Shown: positions 11,861 to 24,167, counted from the first letter of the stretch. The stretch: 64,000 nt of DNA from Chrysemys picta bellii (GCF_011386835.1 NC_088794.1:69946434-70010433); one strand, 5' to 3'. Made by a program: numbers and translations. Notes: generated by a model not told the origin, from the sequence alone.

Positions 11861-12689
11861 CTGGTTATAGTAATTGGCTGCTTGCAGAGCCGCAAGTGTT
11901 AGGAGCAGGTTGACAGCAATGCAGTTTCCTGTTCTCTCTACAGCCTAGCAAGGAAGGACATGGCATTCTGCATTTTGACTGATCTTACAGTTGTAGTGCC
12001 AGTCATGCACCCTGATCCCAACCGCCCCAACCCAATGAGGCTCAGTCTGACTTTATTATATTGCTATTGTTATTTAACATTCGTCTTGTGACAGGATCTA
12101 AGGAGCATAGCCAGACTCAGACCCTTGGTGCTAGGCCCTGTATTCCAAATGCTTGCTAATGAATTGAGTTTATTACCTGAGAAATACAGCCCATTAATTT
12201 CACCCCCTTCAAACTGCCAGCACCATCCCACCCCAAGTCAGCTGGCCCAGCAGGAGTCAGAACTATTGCCAGTTTTGTCATTATTCAGTAGTTTAGGAGG
12301 AAGACGACACTACAGCTGCAAGTGTGGAGGCAGCCTATATAGCCTGTGGTATGGAACATCCACTAGCAAAACCAATGCACTGTCTTGGTGCAGTCTTTAC
12401 ATGACTACCTGGGAGCCTGTGCATGTGCCTGAGTGTGTGCCTCTTACCACATGTATCTGTGCTTTTGTACATGTGCACACACATGGGATTGACTCTGTTT
12501 GTATAATTGAATCAATGCCTGGATCTAGCTTTGTGACCTGATTTATTTCCCTCAGCTATCCCCTCAAGCACTGGAGGGTTTTATGCCCAAAATCCACTCA
12601 GCCAGCTGAGCAGCCTTTGAATGGATGCATAGATGTAGTTTGACTTCTATATTTTGGGTGGACAACTCCGTTCAGGCCAATAGGGCTGT

Positions 12690-13375
12690 GTGTTGGGAGG
12701 CAAATTTTGTGCCCGCCTGAGGCTTGCAGTTTGGCGGGGGGCAGTTTGGGATGCACCCTTAGTTCTTTACGATGCCCCTTCAGGAGCTGCTCGCGGAACT
12801 GTACATCCCCTCTTTCTTTCACAGTGTGGGTGTCCATTATATCCATCCATTCATACACAGCCATCATCTTTACCCCAAGCTCAGAGCTCCTTTCTGGGTC
12901 TGACATGCATGTCTGCCATTGGCACTTGCTACTTTTGTGACAACCAGTCTCCTACTTTTGTGGACACTTTGCTCCTGTCCTCCTGGCTCAGTCAGGAAAA
13001 GTCATGTAGCACTTTCTCCTGAGGGGAGAGAGGACAGATGAAGGAACTGCAGTTCTTTCCCCTATTGGGATAGGCTTCACAGTAACTGGTGTCTGTTCCT
13101 CTCTCATCAGGGTTCTGAGAGGGCCATTTCACAGCAGGGTCATACCTGTGATAATAGGCTTCCCCACTTCCCTCCTTGTGTTTTATGCCTTTTTTAATGA
13201 TAATGATGCTCTAAACCTCTGGCGCTGGAAAGCCCAGTGCCTTACTCCTCCTGCTGCAACTGGGACTGCCTCTCTTGCTCCTACTCCCATTGCCACAGTC
13301 CTCTTTCCTTCTCCTCTCTTGATCCTGAAACTTGTCTTCTCCTGTATCGTAATAGAGAAGCACAAGTCTGCATGA
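12690..13375. repeat. Unclassified repeat, copy 2 of the diverged direct pair
   Basis: Same block order as copy 1: 'cacagtgtgggtgtccat', 'catgtctgccattggca', 'tcctcctggctcagtc', 'aactggtgtctgttcctc', 'tcatcagggttctg' and 'agggccatttcac', about 2.2 kb downstream in the same orientation. The 13,150-13,360 part continues to match the 3' part of copy 1 ('tgttcccattgcc...cttctttcttgat'). Confidence 0.7.
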
Positions 13376-13479
13376 GCACCTATAATTCTGGCCTATGCTA
13401 AATTTTATGTGTTTGACTTTTACATTCTTTCAATGTGTGTTTTTTCAGTGCAACTATTGTTTACATGGCAGTGCTACTG

Positions 13480-13692
13480 GAGAGCTGCATTTTGCTAGGC
13501 ACTTTACAATGTAATAGGACATAGACCTTGCTCTAAAGAGCTTATGTTCTAAGCAGACAAGAGGTGGGATGGGAATCAGTGGCACTGAGAGGTGACATGA
13601 TTTGCTCATGGTCACAGAGTAGATCAGTGACAGATCCGGGAATAGAATTCAGGTTTCCTGGTGTTCCACTCGCCATCCACTCACCATGGTGC
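13480..13692 (+). repeat. L3/MIR-like ancient repeat
   Basis: Carries 'gctctaaagagcttatgttcta', 'gctcatggtcacagagtaga', 'gaatagaattcaggtttcct' and 'gtgcctc', in the order seen in the common amniote L3-like 3' sequence. Related copies occur at 15,960, 18,640, 21,030 and 31,895. Confidence 0.6.
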
Positions 13693-15955
13693 CTCTTACT
13701 TTTACTTCTCTGCAAAACTCAGCAGTCAGACCCAGGCAAGGCCACTGAAGTGGGGCTGCATAGACATAAGAGAGAAGAATTTGGCCCATTGGATTAGATA
13801 TATAACTTGTCTACCCCAAAGGCCAGCTGAAGCTTAATTGAAATTTGCTGTAATACTTCACTGCATGTTTTTTATTGAGTATCAATAATTAACAATAAAA
13901 AGAAATATAAAATATTTATGATAGAATTACCAGCCATATTTCTGATGCATTCACTGTCAGTGACATGATAAACTCGACTTCTGTTTAATGAGCAATGCAT
14001 TTTGCATAGGATAGGCTTCAGTACATATTACAAATATGTATATCATTCAGTGTCTGTCCTCAAAAATACCAGAGAAGACTCACATTGACTTCAGTCAGCT
14101 TTGGATCAGGCCCTAAAAAGATTTCTATCATACATCAGTGGAATGACACTGTGAGTATCACACACCGAAGTTTAGGTACCAACAATTCTTACTCACATGA
14201 GTAGTCCATACTCATACATGTAGTCTTATTGAAATCCATGGGCCTACTTGTGGGCATAAGGAGTATTTGCATGACTGACCCAGACAGACTCCTTTGTGTG
14301 TACACTGTGCTCAGGGATCCTATTAATATTGTAAATTAACCTGTCTGTATTCTGTTAACAATGGAAACTAGGAGCATTGTGCTCAAATCAAATTAATTTC
14401 CTCTATATCAGTCACCAGAGGTCACTTGATCCTCTCCTATCAAAGATTTTGTTATTCAAACGTGACACACAAGCTGTCAAATGGTCCAACTTAATAAAGA
14501 CTAATAAATAAAGCACTCCTTAGAAATTACCCTGGGGAATCTTTTCAAATTGAAAAGTGAGTAATAAATCTTGGAGCGCCTAATAAAGGTGAAATTGTTA
14601 ATTTGGTGGCCTCTGCTGTGTGCCTTCCTGAGTGAAATTCCAAATGCTATCAGGGAAGATGGCTGCTGCTTGCGCTCAGTCAGACACTGTGTGCCTGCAG
14701 CAAGAGTTTCTAATCTGGAAGAGCTGTCTGACATAGGCTGTATGCACTAACAGTGTTCTGAGGATCTGTTTTTTCTTTTCTTTACAAGTCTCTTCTACTG
14801 ACTTTAGTAATACTCTTAAATGACTGTCTTAAATGACAGTTAGATGACATTGATAAATGTACTGATTAGATATCCCCAGTCTACTGATAACTAGATATGT
14901 ACCAAAAAAGTGTTGCTTATACAGCCTGTGGTGAGCATAGAATGGGCCCAATTTACTGTAGTCCACAATGCTGGGCTAGTATTAGTAACAATAACATCCC
15001 TTTCTTTAGTGTATGCATGAGGAAGAGAAGGTTTTTTTGTTGTGTGAATCAGCCTATTAAGGTTAAATCTAAAATGGATTCTATGGTCTCCATTTAGCTC
15101 TTATATGTTCTTTTCATCCATTTACAACTGAGATTTCTTTTCGTGTTGAGTTTTTGACAGATCAGTCACTTTGGAAGTAAGACTCTTTTCTCCTGTTGTT
15201 GTTGTGGAAGTGAAAGCAGAAGTGTTGACTTTCTAGACCTCAAACCTCCCCATGTCTTAAATCTCAGTTTTATCAAGTGCATCCTGTTGCAAGTGACTAA
15301 TAACCTTTAAAGAAAACGCAATGGAACTATTTCAAACTGTCCCAATTTACAAAGAATCCCATTTACTCACTGTTTCTTCTGTGCCTGTTATTCTCATTTC
15401 ATCCCCATTGTGGAAACAAAGTGCTGACATTAATGGTGACTGAAAATATATATCTCCACTGTAATCTCCAGCTAAGAAGTAGAAGTTATATAGGGGTCTG
15501 ATTCATTTTCTATGTTTTTGTCATATGCCAATGTGGGATACACCAAATGATGTGGCATCAGGAGCTCGATTTGTCTCTGCACTGCTTCTATGAAATGTTG
15601 ATTCTCAGCTAAAGAGCAACATACATCCAATACTGCTATGTATAGTGTAGTTTTTCCTCATTTTGTTCAGGTATGGGAAGGAAGAGGAGTCTTACGGTCC
15701 AGGAGGGGGCTCTAAACAGCAATAAGCCAGAGGCAGTGGATGGGAGGACCTAGGAAAGAAGAGATGTGCACCGTTTCCATAGTGCCCGCTTCATCCCCAC
15801 ATTATGATATAAAGCAAGCGAGTAGACAGTAGCTTGAATTATGCAATATGCATAGTACATATTGGCAGCTGTCTCAGAGCAAGTGGTCCAACTTTCTGGT
15901 GTAGGCAATGTAATTTATACATATGCTCAAAACAAACTTCTAATTACAATAATGT
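13693..15955. other. No gene seen; AT-rich, partly single-copy-looking sequence
   Basis: Fragments at about 14,050-14,115 and 14,165-14,290 belong to the palindromic 'ttggatcaggccct' family. The block 14,500-14,740 contains no repeat I recognise and is a candidate conserved non-coding element (see findings). Confidence 0.4.
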
Positions 15956-16230
15956 CTACAGTCCCCAACCACATGGGGTACCATTGTGCTAGCTACTGTA
16001 CAAACACATAACAAGAGATAGCCCTTGTCTGCAAGAGTTTACAATCTGAATAGACAATACTAGTCAAGGAAATACTATTTATCATCCCTATTTTATAGAA
16101 AGGAAACTAAAGCAGAGAGATATTACATGACTTGCCCCAACTCACACCAGGAATTTGGGGTAGAGCTGGCAATTGAACCCAGGTCTTCTGAGAGATGTCT
16201 AGTGTCAGCCACATGATCATCTTATCTTTC
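15956..16230 (+). repeat. L3/MIR-like ancient repeat
   Basis: Contains 'tgtacaaacacataacaaga', 'gagtttacaatctgaataga', 'gaaactaaagcagagagata', 'tgacttgccccaactcacac' and 'attgaacccaggtcttctga', the full order of the L3-like repeat with modest decay. Confidence 0.65.
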
Positions 16231-17684
16231 TATTCATAGGGAGAAAACTTGCCATATGTGGCCATTGGGTATTTGCAAGGATAAGGCATGTGCAAAGGTA
16301 TGCATGTAACTGTATGTGTTTACGTTTGAAAATCTGGTTTGTGGTGTTTCCAAATGGAAACCTTTAAAAATCTGGCCATGATTATTTTTTCCTTGTATTC
16401 CTAATGGTGAAAAGGACTTGTTTTGTTTACTTCCTTATTTGGGCACTGGCATCACTCATCATGTGGACAGCTCTCTGAAGAAACCGTTTCTTGGCTTAAT
16501 GCTACTGCAGAACCAGCAAGGGGAGCTCACTGATTGTTTTGTGCATCCAACAAAATAGTAGCTCTCCATGTATTAGGACAGAAAGATATTTAGCATGTGC
16601 AAATTATTAGTCAAGATACTCTGTCAATTTTAAAGCAGGTCAAATTTGGGGTGGACCCTACTTAACATTTCCCCTCTATGTGTCCTCTTTAGATTTAAAG
16701 TTCTGTTTAGTAATACAGTGCAAATAATTTGTAACATAAGCTGCATGGTAAAAATGGATGCTCCTTTTTATTTTTGAATTTCTTTTAAAGGCCTGACCTG
16801 GATCAAAAGCTTAGAGAGTCTGCATAGAATCAAATTTCTATCAAAGGCGACTGGTGTTATCCCAAGTCTACTCAGACTTGATAGTAAATCAATTTTAGCA
16901 TTAATCATCATCCACACAATTAATAGGTTTGTTCTTCTTGAAAAAACAATGCAAAATTTCATGTATGACTTTGTCCATTACACCTTATTTGCCATGTGAG
17001 TTTATGCCTCTTTGGATGATTGCATCCTTTTTGTACAAAGACCATGTTATGACGATTGTCATGGTCATTTTGTGGCACAGTTTGTCTCAAGGTACTGAGG
17101 AAGTAGAACCATTATCTGATTTGAAATTAACTTGCAAAATTTCTCAGATATGCAGTAATTTGCTGTTTACTGCCAGTAATGGAAGTATTTTAGGACATAC
17201 ATGTTCTTTTATTGTTTTGTTACTGAATGTTTTCTTTATAACATATGCAGAAGGTTGAAACTTAAAACCTCTTTTCTTTGAGGAAGTGCGAAGGCAAAGT
17301 AACTCAGCCCCTCAAAGGCTTCCTTTCCAAATGCTCTGTGATTCTGCAGATTCTCAAGGTGGCAAAAAGGGAACAAAATCCTCCCATTAGTCCTCCACTT
17401 GATACCCCCAGCACGAGGGAGCCCCACCAAGCAGAGAGCTAACAGAGCCAGCTCCTATCCTTACCTCTATTCAGTCCTGGGCTCAGGGGACAGGGAGTGT
17501 TTCTGTGTAGGGAGCAATGCACTTCAGCTATCCTTGTGTATGACCATACCGAATTGGCACAACTTAGAACATCTTGCAGATTCCTCCTACCTGCATTGGG
17601 GCCGGCATAGGGAATCAGGAAGCTATAATTGCTCACCTTTACTTAGTAGAAGCGGACATAGCAGAGAAACTGCCCCACAATTCC
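16231..17684. other. No gene seen
   Basis: Chance frames of up to 109 codons occur on both strands (16,929-17,258; 17,399-17,707) with no domain, splice or codon-bias support. Confidence 0.4.
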
Positions 17685-17687
17685 ATC

Positions 17688-18475
17688 ACAGAATCATAGA
17701 ATTCTAGGACTGGAAGGACCCTCAAGAAGTCTTCTAATCAGTCCCCTGCGTGCAAGGCAGGACTAAGTATTATCTAGACCATCCCTGACACGTGTTTGTC
17801 TAACCTGCTCTTAAAAATCTTCAATGACAGAGATTCCACAGCCTCCCTAGGCAATTTATTCCAGTGCTTAACCACCCTGACAGGAAGCTTTTCTTAATAT
17901 CCAACCTAAACCACCTGTGCTGCAATTTAAGCCCATTGCTTCTTGTCCTATCCTCAGAGGTTAAGAACAACAATTCTTCTCCCTCTTCCTTGTAACAACC
18001 TTTTATGTACTTGAAAACTTTGATCATGTCCCCCCTCAGTCTTCTCTTCTCCAGAAGAAACAAATCCATTTTTTTTTCCAATCTTCCCTCACAGGTCATG
18101 TTTTCTAGACCTTTAATCATTTTTGTTGCTCTTCTCTGCACTTTCTCCAATTTGTCCACAACTTTCCTGAAAAGTGGCACCCAGAACTAGACACAATACT
18201 CCAGTTTAGGCCTACTCAGTGCAGACCAGAGTGGAAGAATTACTTTTCATGTGTTGCTTACAACACTCCTTCTAATACATCTCACAATGATGTTCTCTCT
18301 TTTCTTTTTTTTGCAAGAGTGTTACACTCTTGACTCATATTTAGCTTGTGATCCTCTATGATCTCCAGATCCCTTTCTGCAGTACTCCTTCCTAGGCAGT
18401 TATTTCCCATTTTGTATGTGTCCAACTGATTGTTCCTTCCTAAGTAGAGTACTTTGCATTACACATCATAAAAGA
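17688..18475 (-). mobile_element. CR1 LINE, truncated 3' end with ORF2 C-terminus
   Basis: On the minus strand an open stretch (18,180-17,821, 119 codons) reads LEKVQRRATKMIKG, then LLEKRRLRGDMIKVFKYIKG, then DRTRSNGLKL and RLDIKKSF. This is the C-terminal end of CR1 ORF2, downstream of the reverse transcriptase. It runs into the CR1 3' tail, whose minus-strand end reads '...ctagaattctatgattctgtg', the short repeat that ends CR1 copies. The copy lacks endonuclease and RT catalytic regions, as 5'-truncated LINE copies usually do. The part beyond about 18,200 may be a second fragment. Confidence 0.85.
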
Positions 18476-18639
18476 ACTGAAAAGAACAAAAGCATTTTAC
18501 TTTAGGTGAGGGAGTCCTGTAAAGTGTGCAGCATGTTTGCTTTTGCTGTTCTCCTATCATCTATTTTTAGTACTTATACAGCCTCCATTACCATAGTGTG
18601 AGCCCTTCACAGTCTTTAAATGTTTTTATCCTCACCACA

Positions 18640-18790
18640 CCCCTCTGAAGCAGGTAAGTACTGTTATCCCCATTTTCTAGACAGGGAATGTAGGCACAGA
18701 GAGTGACTCACTCAAAATCACACAGAGCTGGAAACTTGGCCTCACAAGGCCAAGGCTTGTCTCCTAGCCACTGGATCCTCCTCCTGGAGA
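18640..18790 (+). repeat. L3/MIR-like ancient repeat
   Basis: 'ctgttatccccattttctag', 'aggcacagagagtgactcac' and 'aaatcacacagagctg' are in the order of the L3/MIR antisense consensus. Confidence 0.65.
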
Positions 18791-19265
18791 CAGTTTCCTA
18801 AAACATTAGGTTAGCAAAGCGTCTGTTTATGTGGCTGTAGCTTGGCAACTGAAAAAGAAAAATATTTTTAAATGACAAGATAGAATTATTAAAGAATGCA
18901 ACAAAATTTGTGGTGATACCATGAAATGGAGGTATTTGACATTTGGCACACATGATTCTCTCCTGCTTCTACTATTAAGGCAGAGTTTGTTCTGTTATTT
19001 GTATGTTTTAGGAAAATTTTGCTCTGTATTTCAAAGAGAGATTTACAGTCTTCCTCACATAAATTGTCCCAGCAGAAGCTTGAAGAGCAGCAACATCTTT
19101 GACTTTAGATCTTTGATCAGCTAAGCACCTTCATGTCACAGAAAGAACAGGGCTTCATCAGGCTCTGCCATGGCAGTGGGGCTTCATTAGTCAAACATTA
19201 CTATTAGTCAACTAATTGTTTTCAGACTTACTCATGACAGTATGCCTCAGGGAGGCCTATTTACA
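18791..19265. other. Nothing classified
   Basis: AT-rich sequence without exon-like frames or recognised repeats. Confidence 0.4.
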
Positions 19266-19269
19266 ATCT

Positions 19270-19367
19270 AAGGGCCCAATCCTATATATTCTTACCACTG
19301 GATGCAGTGCTTAATGCTGCATTGATTTGTAATTCATTTGTAAATATTTGCAGGATCAGGCCCTAGG
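19270..19367. repeat. Palindromic MITE-like repeat
   Basis: Starts 'agggcccaatcctat' and ends 'gcaggatcaggccct', an imperfect inverted pair of the same fold-back family as 3,179 and 36,265. Confidence 0.5.
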
Positions 19368-19589
19368 CTTCTTGTTTCTAGGTTCAGGCATATTTGTATG
19401 ATCAATGTGATTAACATTTTATATATTATATATAATAAATATGTATATTATATGGGAAAAGTTTGTTCTTTTACATTTTCAAAAACCTTAGGGGCTGGAT
19501 TTTTAAGAGTTCAGCTGTCATTTAGGCAGGCACCCAAAGAAGCAGACACATTGTCCACAATTCAGCACATTACATGCTAAACAGAACTG

Positions 19590-20100
19590 GTCAGGAATTT
19601 TCTGGTGAAATAATTTTTCAATGGAAAATGCCCTTTTTGGAAAATCAAAATTTTCCACAGGCTGCCCATCTGCCTGCCTGGAAGGATCTTGCCAATTTCA
19701 CTTGCAGGAAGAAATACCTTTAATTTCTTCCAAAAAGTGATTTTCCTAGAAACTCCTTCCCATGAAAAAAATCAACATTTTTGAGTTTTCAACTTGATTT
19801 GGGACAGAAAATTGTAAAAATGCAAATTTTTTCACAGGAACAGATTTCCCTTCTCTGGATGGCTCTTATGTCAAGCTTTTTTGAAAATCTGGCTATAAGT
19901 GTCACAATGGAAGCTGCTGGGTGTACTTTGGAACATCTGGTCCTTATTCAGACAACTAAATCGGAGCTGAGCTCTTTTGAATATCTGGTCCCACAACAGA
20001 TTAAGGGATTTTGTTGAAATTTACAAGAATAAGAAGCAAAAAAAATAAAAATAAATAAACAACCTTTGAACAAAATGAAACATGGAAAATTTCAGTCCTA
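19590..20100. repeat. AT-rich fold-back repeat of the 'TTTTCAATGGAAAA' type (tentative)
   Basis: Many complementary runs ('tttttcaatggaaaatgccc', 'tttggaaaatcaaaattttcc', 'catggaaaatttcagtcct') suggest a decayed fold-back element related to 43,118-43,780. Ends are not resolved. Confidence 0.35.
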
Positions 20101-20379
20101 AAGATGAAACAACTGGTGGCCTGCTTCTCCTCTGTGCATGCTTATAGGATTGGACCCCCTCCCACTCCCCGTCACACACACATGCCTTTAAAAAATCCCA
20201 TCGCAGGGCCTCCAGTGTTTCAGCTTGAGCTAGGGCTCTTAGCTGTGGGATGGCAACAAGGCTTAGGCTGCTTTGAAAATGCCAACAGGTAGAAACTTTG
20301 GTGGTTCCTACATGGTGTATTTAGGCACTTGTCTGGTTACGTGCCTAAATTCCTTTAAATATCTGGCCCTAAGTGTCAT

Positions 20380-21025
20380 GGTCATAAATGTTATCCATAT
20401 TTCCTAAAATTTTAGGACAAAATAAAGATGTGGTGTAAATGGACCTGCTTGATGTCAATTAAATTGCACCTGATTATAGTAGGTTTGATTGTGGCCCTTA
20501 AATTTTGAAGCAATAATTAGCTATGTAACACTATTTAGTGTTATGTATACACACGCACTATACAGCTAGTCAAGGTATTTTCTAAAATAGATTTATGACT
20601 GTCTTGAAATTTAATCCAGAAATATTCTGAAATTTGTGTCCCTGAAAAAGAATGTACCATTAATAGCACAAAGTGTGTTTCCAAAGACACAGAAAAGAGA
20701 AAGCAAGTTATGTTTTCAGTGAGAGTGAGGTCAGTTTGACCCTACTATTCCTAATTAAACTGAGTATTGAAGAAATACTAAGTCCTGACAACCTGCAATT
20801 ATATTGCTACTGCTCTCAGCCAGTGTAGACTTTTAAGAAAAAAATAATAGCATTTTGTTCATTTATGACACGGCACTTTGTTCTATAGAATTACCTGATT
20901 TAAGACCTTTTTGAGGCAAAATAGAATTGGGTCACCGTTTTACACATATACTTGTTTAGAAATAACAAGTCTAACAGTAGATGTTTCGTGCAAAGCTCTT
21001 GAAAACATTAATGTAGTAAGCTTTG
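20380..21025. other. Nothing classified
   Basis: AT-rich, no exon-like frames. The sequence looks unique. Confidence 0.4.
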
Positions 21026-21029
21026 CAAC

Positions 21030-21275
21030 ATCCATGTAAGGTAGGTAAACATTATTATACAAGTTTTACAGGTGAGGAAACTATGGCACTGATAGGTTGC
21101 CTCAAGTATACAGCATGTTGGTGGCGGTACTGGGAAATATTTATTATAATAATAATTATTTGTATTACAGTAGTGAAGGGAGGTCCTTACAGAGATGAGG
21201 GTCCCCTTCTGCGAGGCTCTGTACAAACATTTTGTGAGAGCCCAAATTGCTTAAAATCTAAGAAGACAAGACAAA
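21030..21275. repeat. L3/MIR-like ancient repeat, two adjoining pieces
   Basis: 21,040-21,125 has 'ggtgaggaaactatggcact' and 21,180-21,270 has 'ggctctgtacaaacattttg' and 'gcttaaaatctaagaagaca', both parts of the L3-like repeat. A short AT-rich run (21,140-21,165) separates them. Confidence 0.5.
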
Positions 21276-21460
21276 CAGAATAGAACTCTCTCTCCAATAT
21301 CCAATCCATGGGACTGCAAGATTCTGGGAATAGAAAATAGGTTGGTCTTGTCCTTTACCAGTAGACCATACTCCTTCCCTGAAGCTGGATATAGTACAAA
21401 TTGAAATAAACCTGGACTTGTGGGAAAATAGTCGCTAGTGAAAACCAGGTTCAATTTGAC

Positions 21461-22064
21461 ATGATAGGCAATGGTTTCGTAAAAATTGAGGCAGGGGAAT
21501 CTCTCTCACTCAACTCAGTTCATTCAAGTAAAAATTAATGCAGTTGGGGAAAGCCTAAGAAATGGAGTTGAGAATCCATTTCAGCAATTATTTTAATTCT
21601 TTCAAAGTAAATTAAAAAGAAAGTCTCTTAAAATCTCGACTTGCTGTTTGCAGTGCACGTGAGAACTCTGTAGGTATCAGAGAGATAATCATCTTTCATT
21701 GCATTTAGTATACTAGAGAGATCTGACCACTAACACAAAGATAAAAGCTGGCAGTGGGTGAAGGAGAACAATGTTAAATTTAGTTCAATGACAACTTTTC
21801 TCTGACAAGGCATCAAATTACATGTAGTTTTTGTTGTTCTGCTTCTCTGAAATGTCCTGTTCCCATAGAACTGGACTGTGTCACCCCGGGAAGTGTGTTT
21901 TTAAATTCTATTAGCTTCTTTTTCCACTCTGCTTATTACTAACAGAAACTCAAAATCCTGCCACCCAACTAATCTAATAACCTGGTCCAAAATAAAATGG
22001 GTGAGAAAGGACCATGAGATCCAAAAATAATAGTTCTCACTCTTTGGTTGACATTTCCAGGATA
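21461..22064. other. Nothing classified
   Basis: AT-rich sequence with no coding signal, ending at the target duplication of the next solo LTR. Confidence 0.4.
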
Positions 22065-22069
22065 TATGC
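22065..22069. repeat. Left target-site duplication TATGC
   Basis: Identical to 22,858-22,862 at the other end of the solo LTR. Confidence 0.85.
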
Positions 22070-22857
22070 TGTGACAGGGTAGTAGCTCACCGCTGTGGCG
22101 CCTCCTCCTGGTCGTCTTGGGGAATTAGCTCAAACCAGTAGGGCGCCCCTTCGGGTGGCGTCCCGCCTGTCGTGCCACCTGCATCGGGTGCGCGGACTTG
22201 CGTCACCCTCAATATACGGAGTCCTCTTCCGGAGCACTGTCCTCCGACAGTGTCCCTTTCGTCTCTTCACACCCCCTTCCGGGGGGGTGTGTGTGTGTAA
22301 CCAATGGCCCCACATCTTTGAGTCCGATCCTCTCAGTCCAGGACCAGGCGTGATTCTGGCCAGCCGCTCCCTGCGGCCTACGGCTGTGCGTATGACAGCA
22401 CAGCAAACAAAGGGGGAAAAAAGGGGGGGGACTCAGGCCCACCCACTACTCTGAGTCCCGGTCCAGAGGCCCTTGGGTGACAGTCTCACTGTCTTCCTTC
22501 TCCTTCCTCCTCTGACTATCCCTCTGGACCGCTTCCCCAACAGCCCTTCGCTACGCTAGGCCTCCTCCTCCCAGGCCTGCCGCCTAGCAGGCTATGGAGT
22601 GGGGCCTTCTCCCAGTCTCTCAGGCTGGCCTGCACTGCGCTGTCCGTGGTGCTGGCCTCCCAGCTCTGGAGACAGACCTTCCCCTCTGAAGGCCTGGGAC
22701 AGACTGACTGCTCCTGCTCTGGGCAGCCTTTTATATGGCTAAGCCGGGCCCTGATTGGCTCCCAGTAAGCCCTCTCCTGATTGGCCGCGCATCTACGCAG
22801 GCGCCTAGGTCTGCCGCAGCCCAGTCTCTCTGGGTGTGGGGTAATCGCCCCACCACA
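22070..22857 (-). mobile_element. GC-rich solo LTR with exact 5-bp target duplication
   Basis: The 788-bp unit reads TGTGACAG...CCACCACA on the plus strand, that is TGTGGTGG...CTGTCACA on the minus strand, with the TG...CA ends of an LTR. TATGC flanks both sides (22,065-22,069 and 22,858-22,862). The minus strand carries a TATA box (22,721-22,740, CATATAAAAGG) with two CCAAT motifs upstream (22,754 and 22,780), which sets the orientation. Its base composition is much more GC-rich than the surroundings. There is no internal retroviral sequence, so it is a solo LTR. Gypsy and ERV cannot be told apart from the LTR alone. Confidence 0.85.
22721..22784 (-). promoter_or_regulatory. LTR core promoter: TATA box with two CCAAT boxes
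   Basis: On the minus strand GCCAATCAGG (around 22,784-22,775) and GCCAATCAGG (around 22,759-22,750) precede CATATAAAAGG (22,737-22,727). This is a classic Pol II spacing inside an LTR U3. Activity is untested. Confidence 0.7.
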
Positions 22858-22862
22858 TATGC
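22858..22862. repeat. Right target-site duplication TATGC
   Basis: Identical to 22,065-22,069. Confidence 0.85.
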
Positions 22863-23295
22863 CATAGGTGGCTCAATCTTCAAGCCAGGTGTCGAAGGAA
22901 TAATTAACATCTAGTGCAGATAATCAAATTGATGCAATGTTCTGAGGAATGCTGGAGTTGGTGTTCTTCAAGCCCGACTGTGTTATAATATGAATGATCA
23001 AAATCTTCTTTTAGTTTTATTCTCTTGTCCTGAGGGGTTTCTAAAGGTGCCGTAGAAAGCTGAGTCAGTAACTTGATCTGGGTCTGCGATGAATGTCCCA
23101 AATACTAAGTGTCACAGTCCTCAATGCAACTGAACCTGCATTTCCACTCTCTGGTCCACCAAGAGCACCCATTTGAGGCTTTCGGCTCCCAGCATCACCC
23201 CAGGTGTCATCCACGTCTCACTTCCTCCTGACTGGGGATTTTAAATCTGCACAGCTTCCTGATTTACACGGTGATATCCCTAGTAAGCCAAACTG
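22863..23295. other. Nothing classified
   Basis: No exon-like frames. The minus-strand 65-codon frame at 22,904-23,101 has no recognisable domain. Confidence 0.4.
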
Positions 23296-23299
23296 TCTA

Positions 23300-23592
23300 G
23301 GGATATGTATGACTATATCGCCCGTGGCAGTTAACCTTCTAGCCTGGGTCAACAGACTCCGGCTTGTGGGGCTTGCATTACCTCACTAAAAATATCTGTG
23401 TAGATGCTGTGGCTCAGACTGGAGCTCAGACTCTGAAGCCTTGGGAGGGGCATGAGCTTCAGAGCCCGAGCTCCAGCCTGAACTGAAACTTCAAACTCTG
23501 TCTATGCAGCAATTTTTTGAGCACTAGCACAAGCCCTGCTAACCCAAGTCTGTCAACCCAGATTGAGAGACTTGCTGGGTTTTTGCATAACC
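23300..23592. mobile_element. Fold-back MITE with long imperfect inverted repeats
   Basis: 'agcctgggtcaacagactcc' near 23,340 is repeated inverted as 'agtctgtcaacccagattg' near 23,550. 'atatctgtgtagatgctgtg' pairs with 'ctctgtctatgcagcaattt', and 'cagactctgaagcc' with 'ggcatgagcttcagagcc' near the centre. The termini (GGGATATGTATGAC and GGTTATGCAAAAACCC) are decayed relatives of the Harbinger-type ends. No target duplication is visible. Confidence 0.65.
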
Positions 23593-24167
23593 AGAGGTGG
23601 GGAATTTGCATTAGTTTTGCTCTAGGGATTCCCCAGGAAATCCATTGAACACTTATTGTCCCCAAAGTCCATAACTGGCACATTTTCAATATAGTCATTA
23701 CAATAATGTAATGTCAGGCCATGGCATCACAGCTACCGTGGAATCCTACTGAAGCATAAAAGCAACTCAGGAAAGAATACAAGCAAGGATAGGTCAGGGA
23801 ACACCCCCTTCCCTCCAGTTCCTTAATATAAGTGAAAATCTGGCCCCTACACTATCCAGATTTTGCTGTGGGCTAATTCCATGCTGCAGCGATAGCCAGG
23901 ATGTCTCAACATGGTGCTCATAAGAAAGCCACATTGAACCAAAAGCCAGCAGGCTACAATGAGTTTAGGTATTTCAGGATCTGAAAGAATACAAATAATA
24001 GCTGGTTGAATGTTCCTTATAGCTTCATTATTGGGAGCATACAATTCAGACTGGTAAAATTACAGAGATTTGGTACTTTACCTTGTCAGGCCAAGTATAA
24101 AGGCCATATAATTAATCAGATTTATTTCTCTCACTTGCATTACTTTTACCCACTGTATATCTCCAGT

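Noticed and set aside
12125..12541. 138-codon plus-strand frame
   Set aside because: No domain or splice evidence; neighbours are repeats.
22095..22454. 119-codon frame in the GC-rich region, possible CpG-island gene
   Set aside because: Lies entirely inside the solo LTR defined by TATGC duplications; GC content lowers stop frequency.
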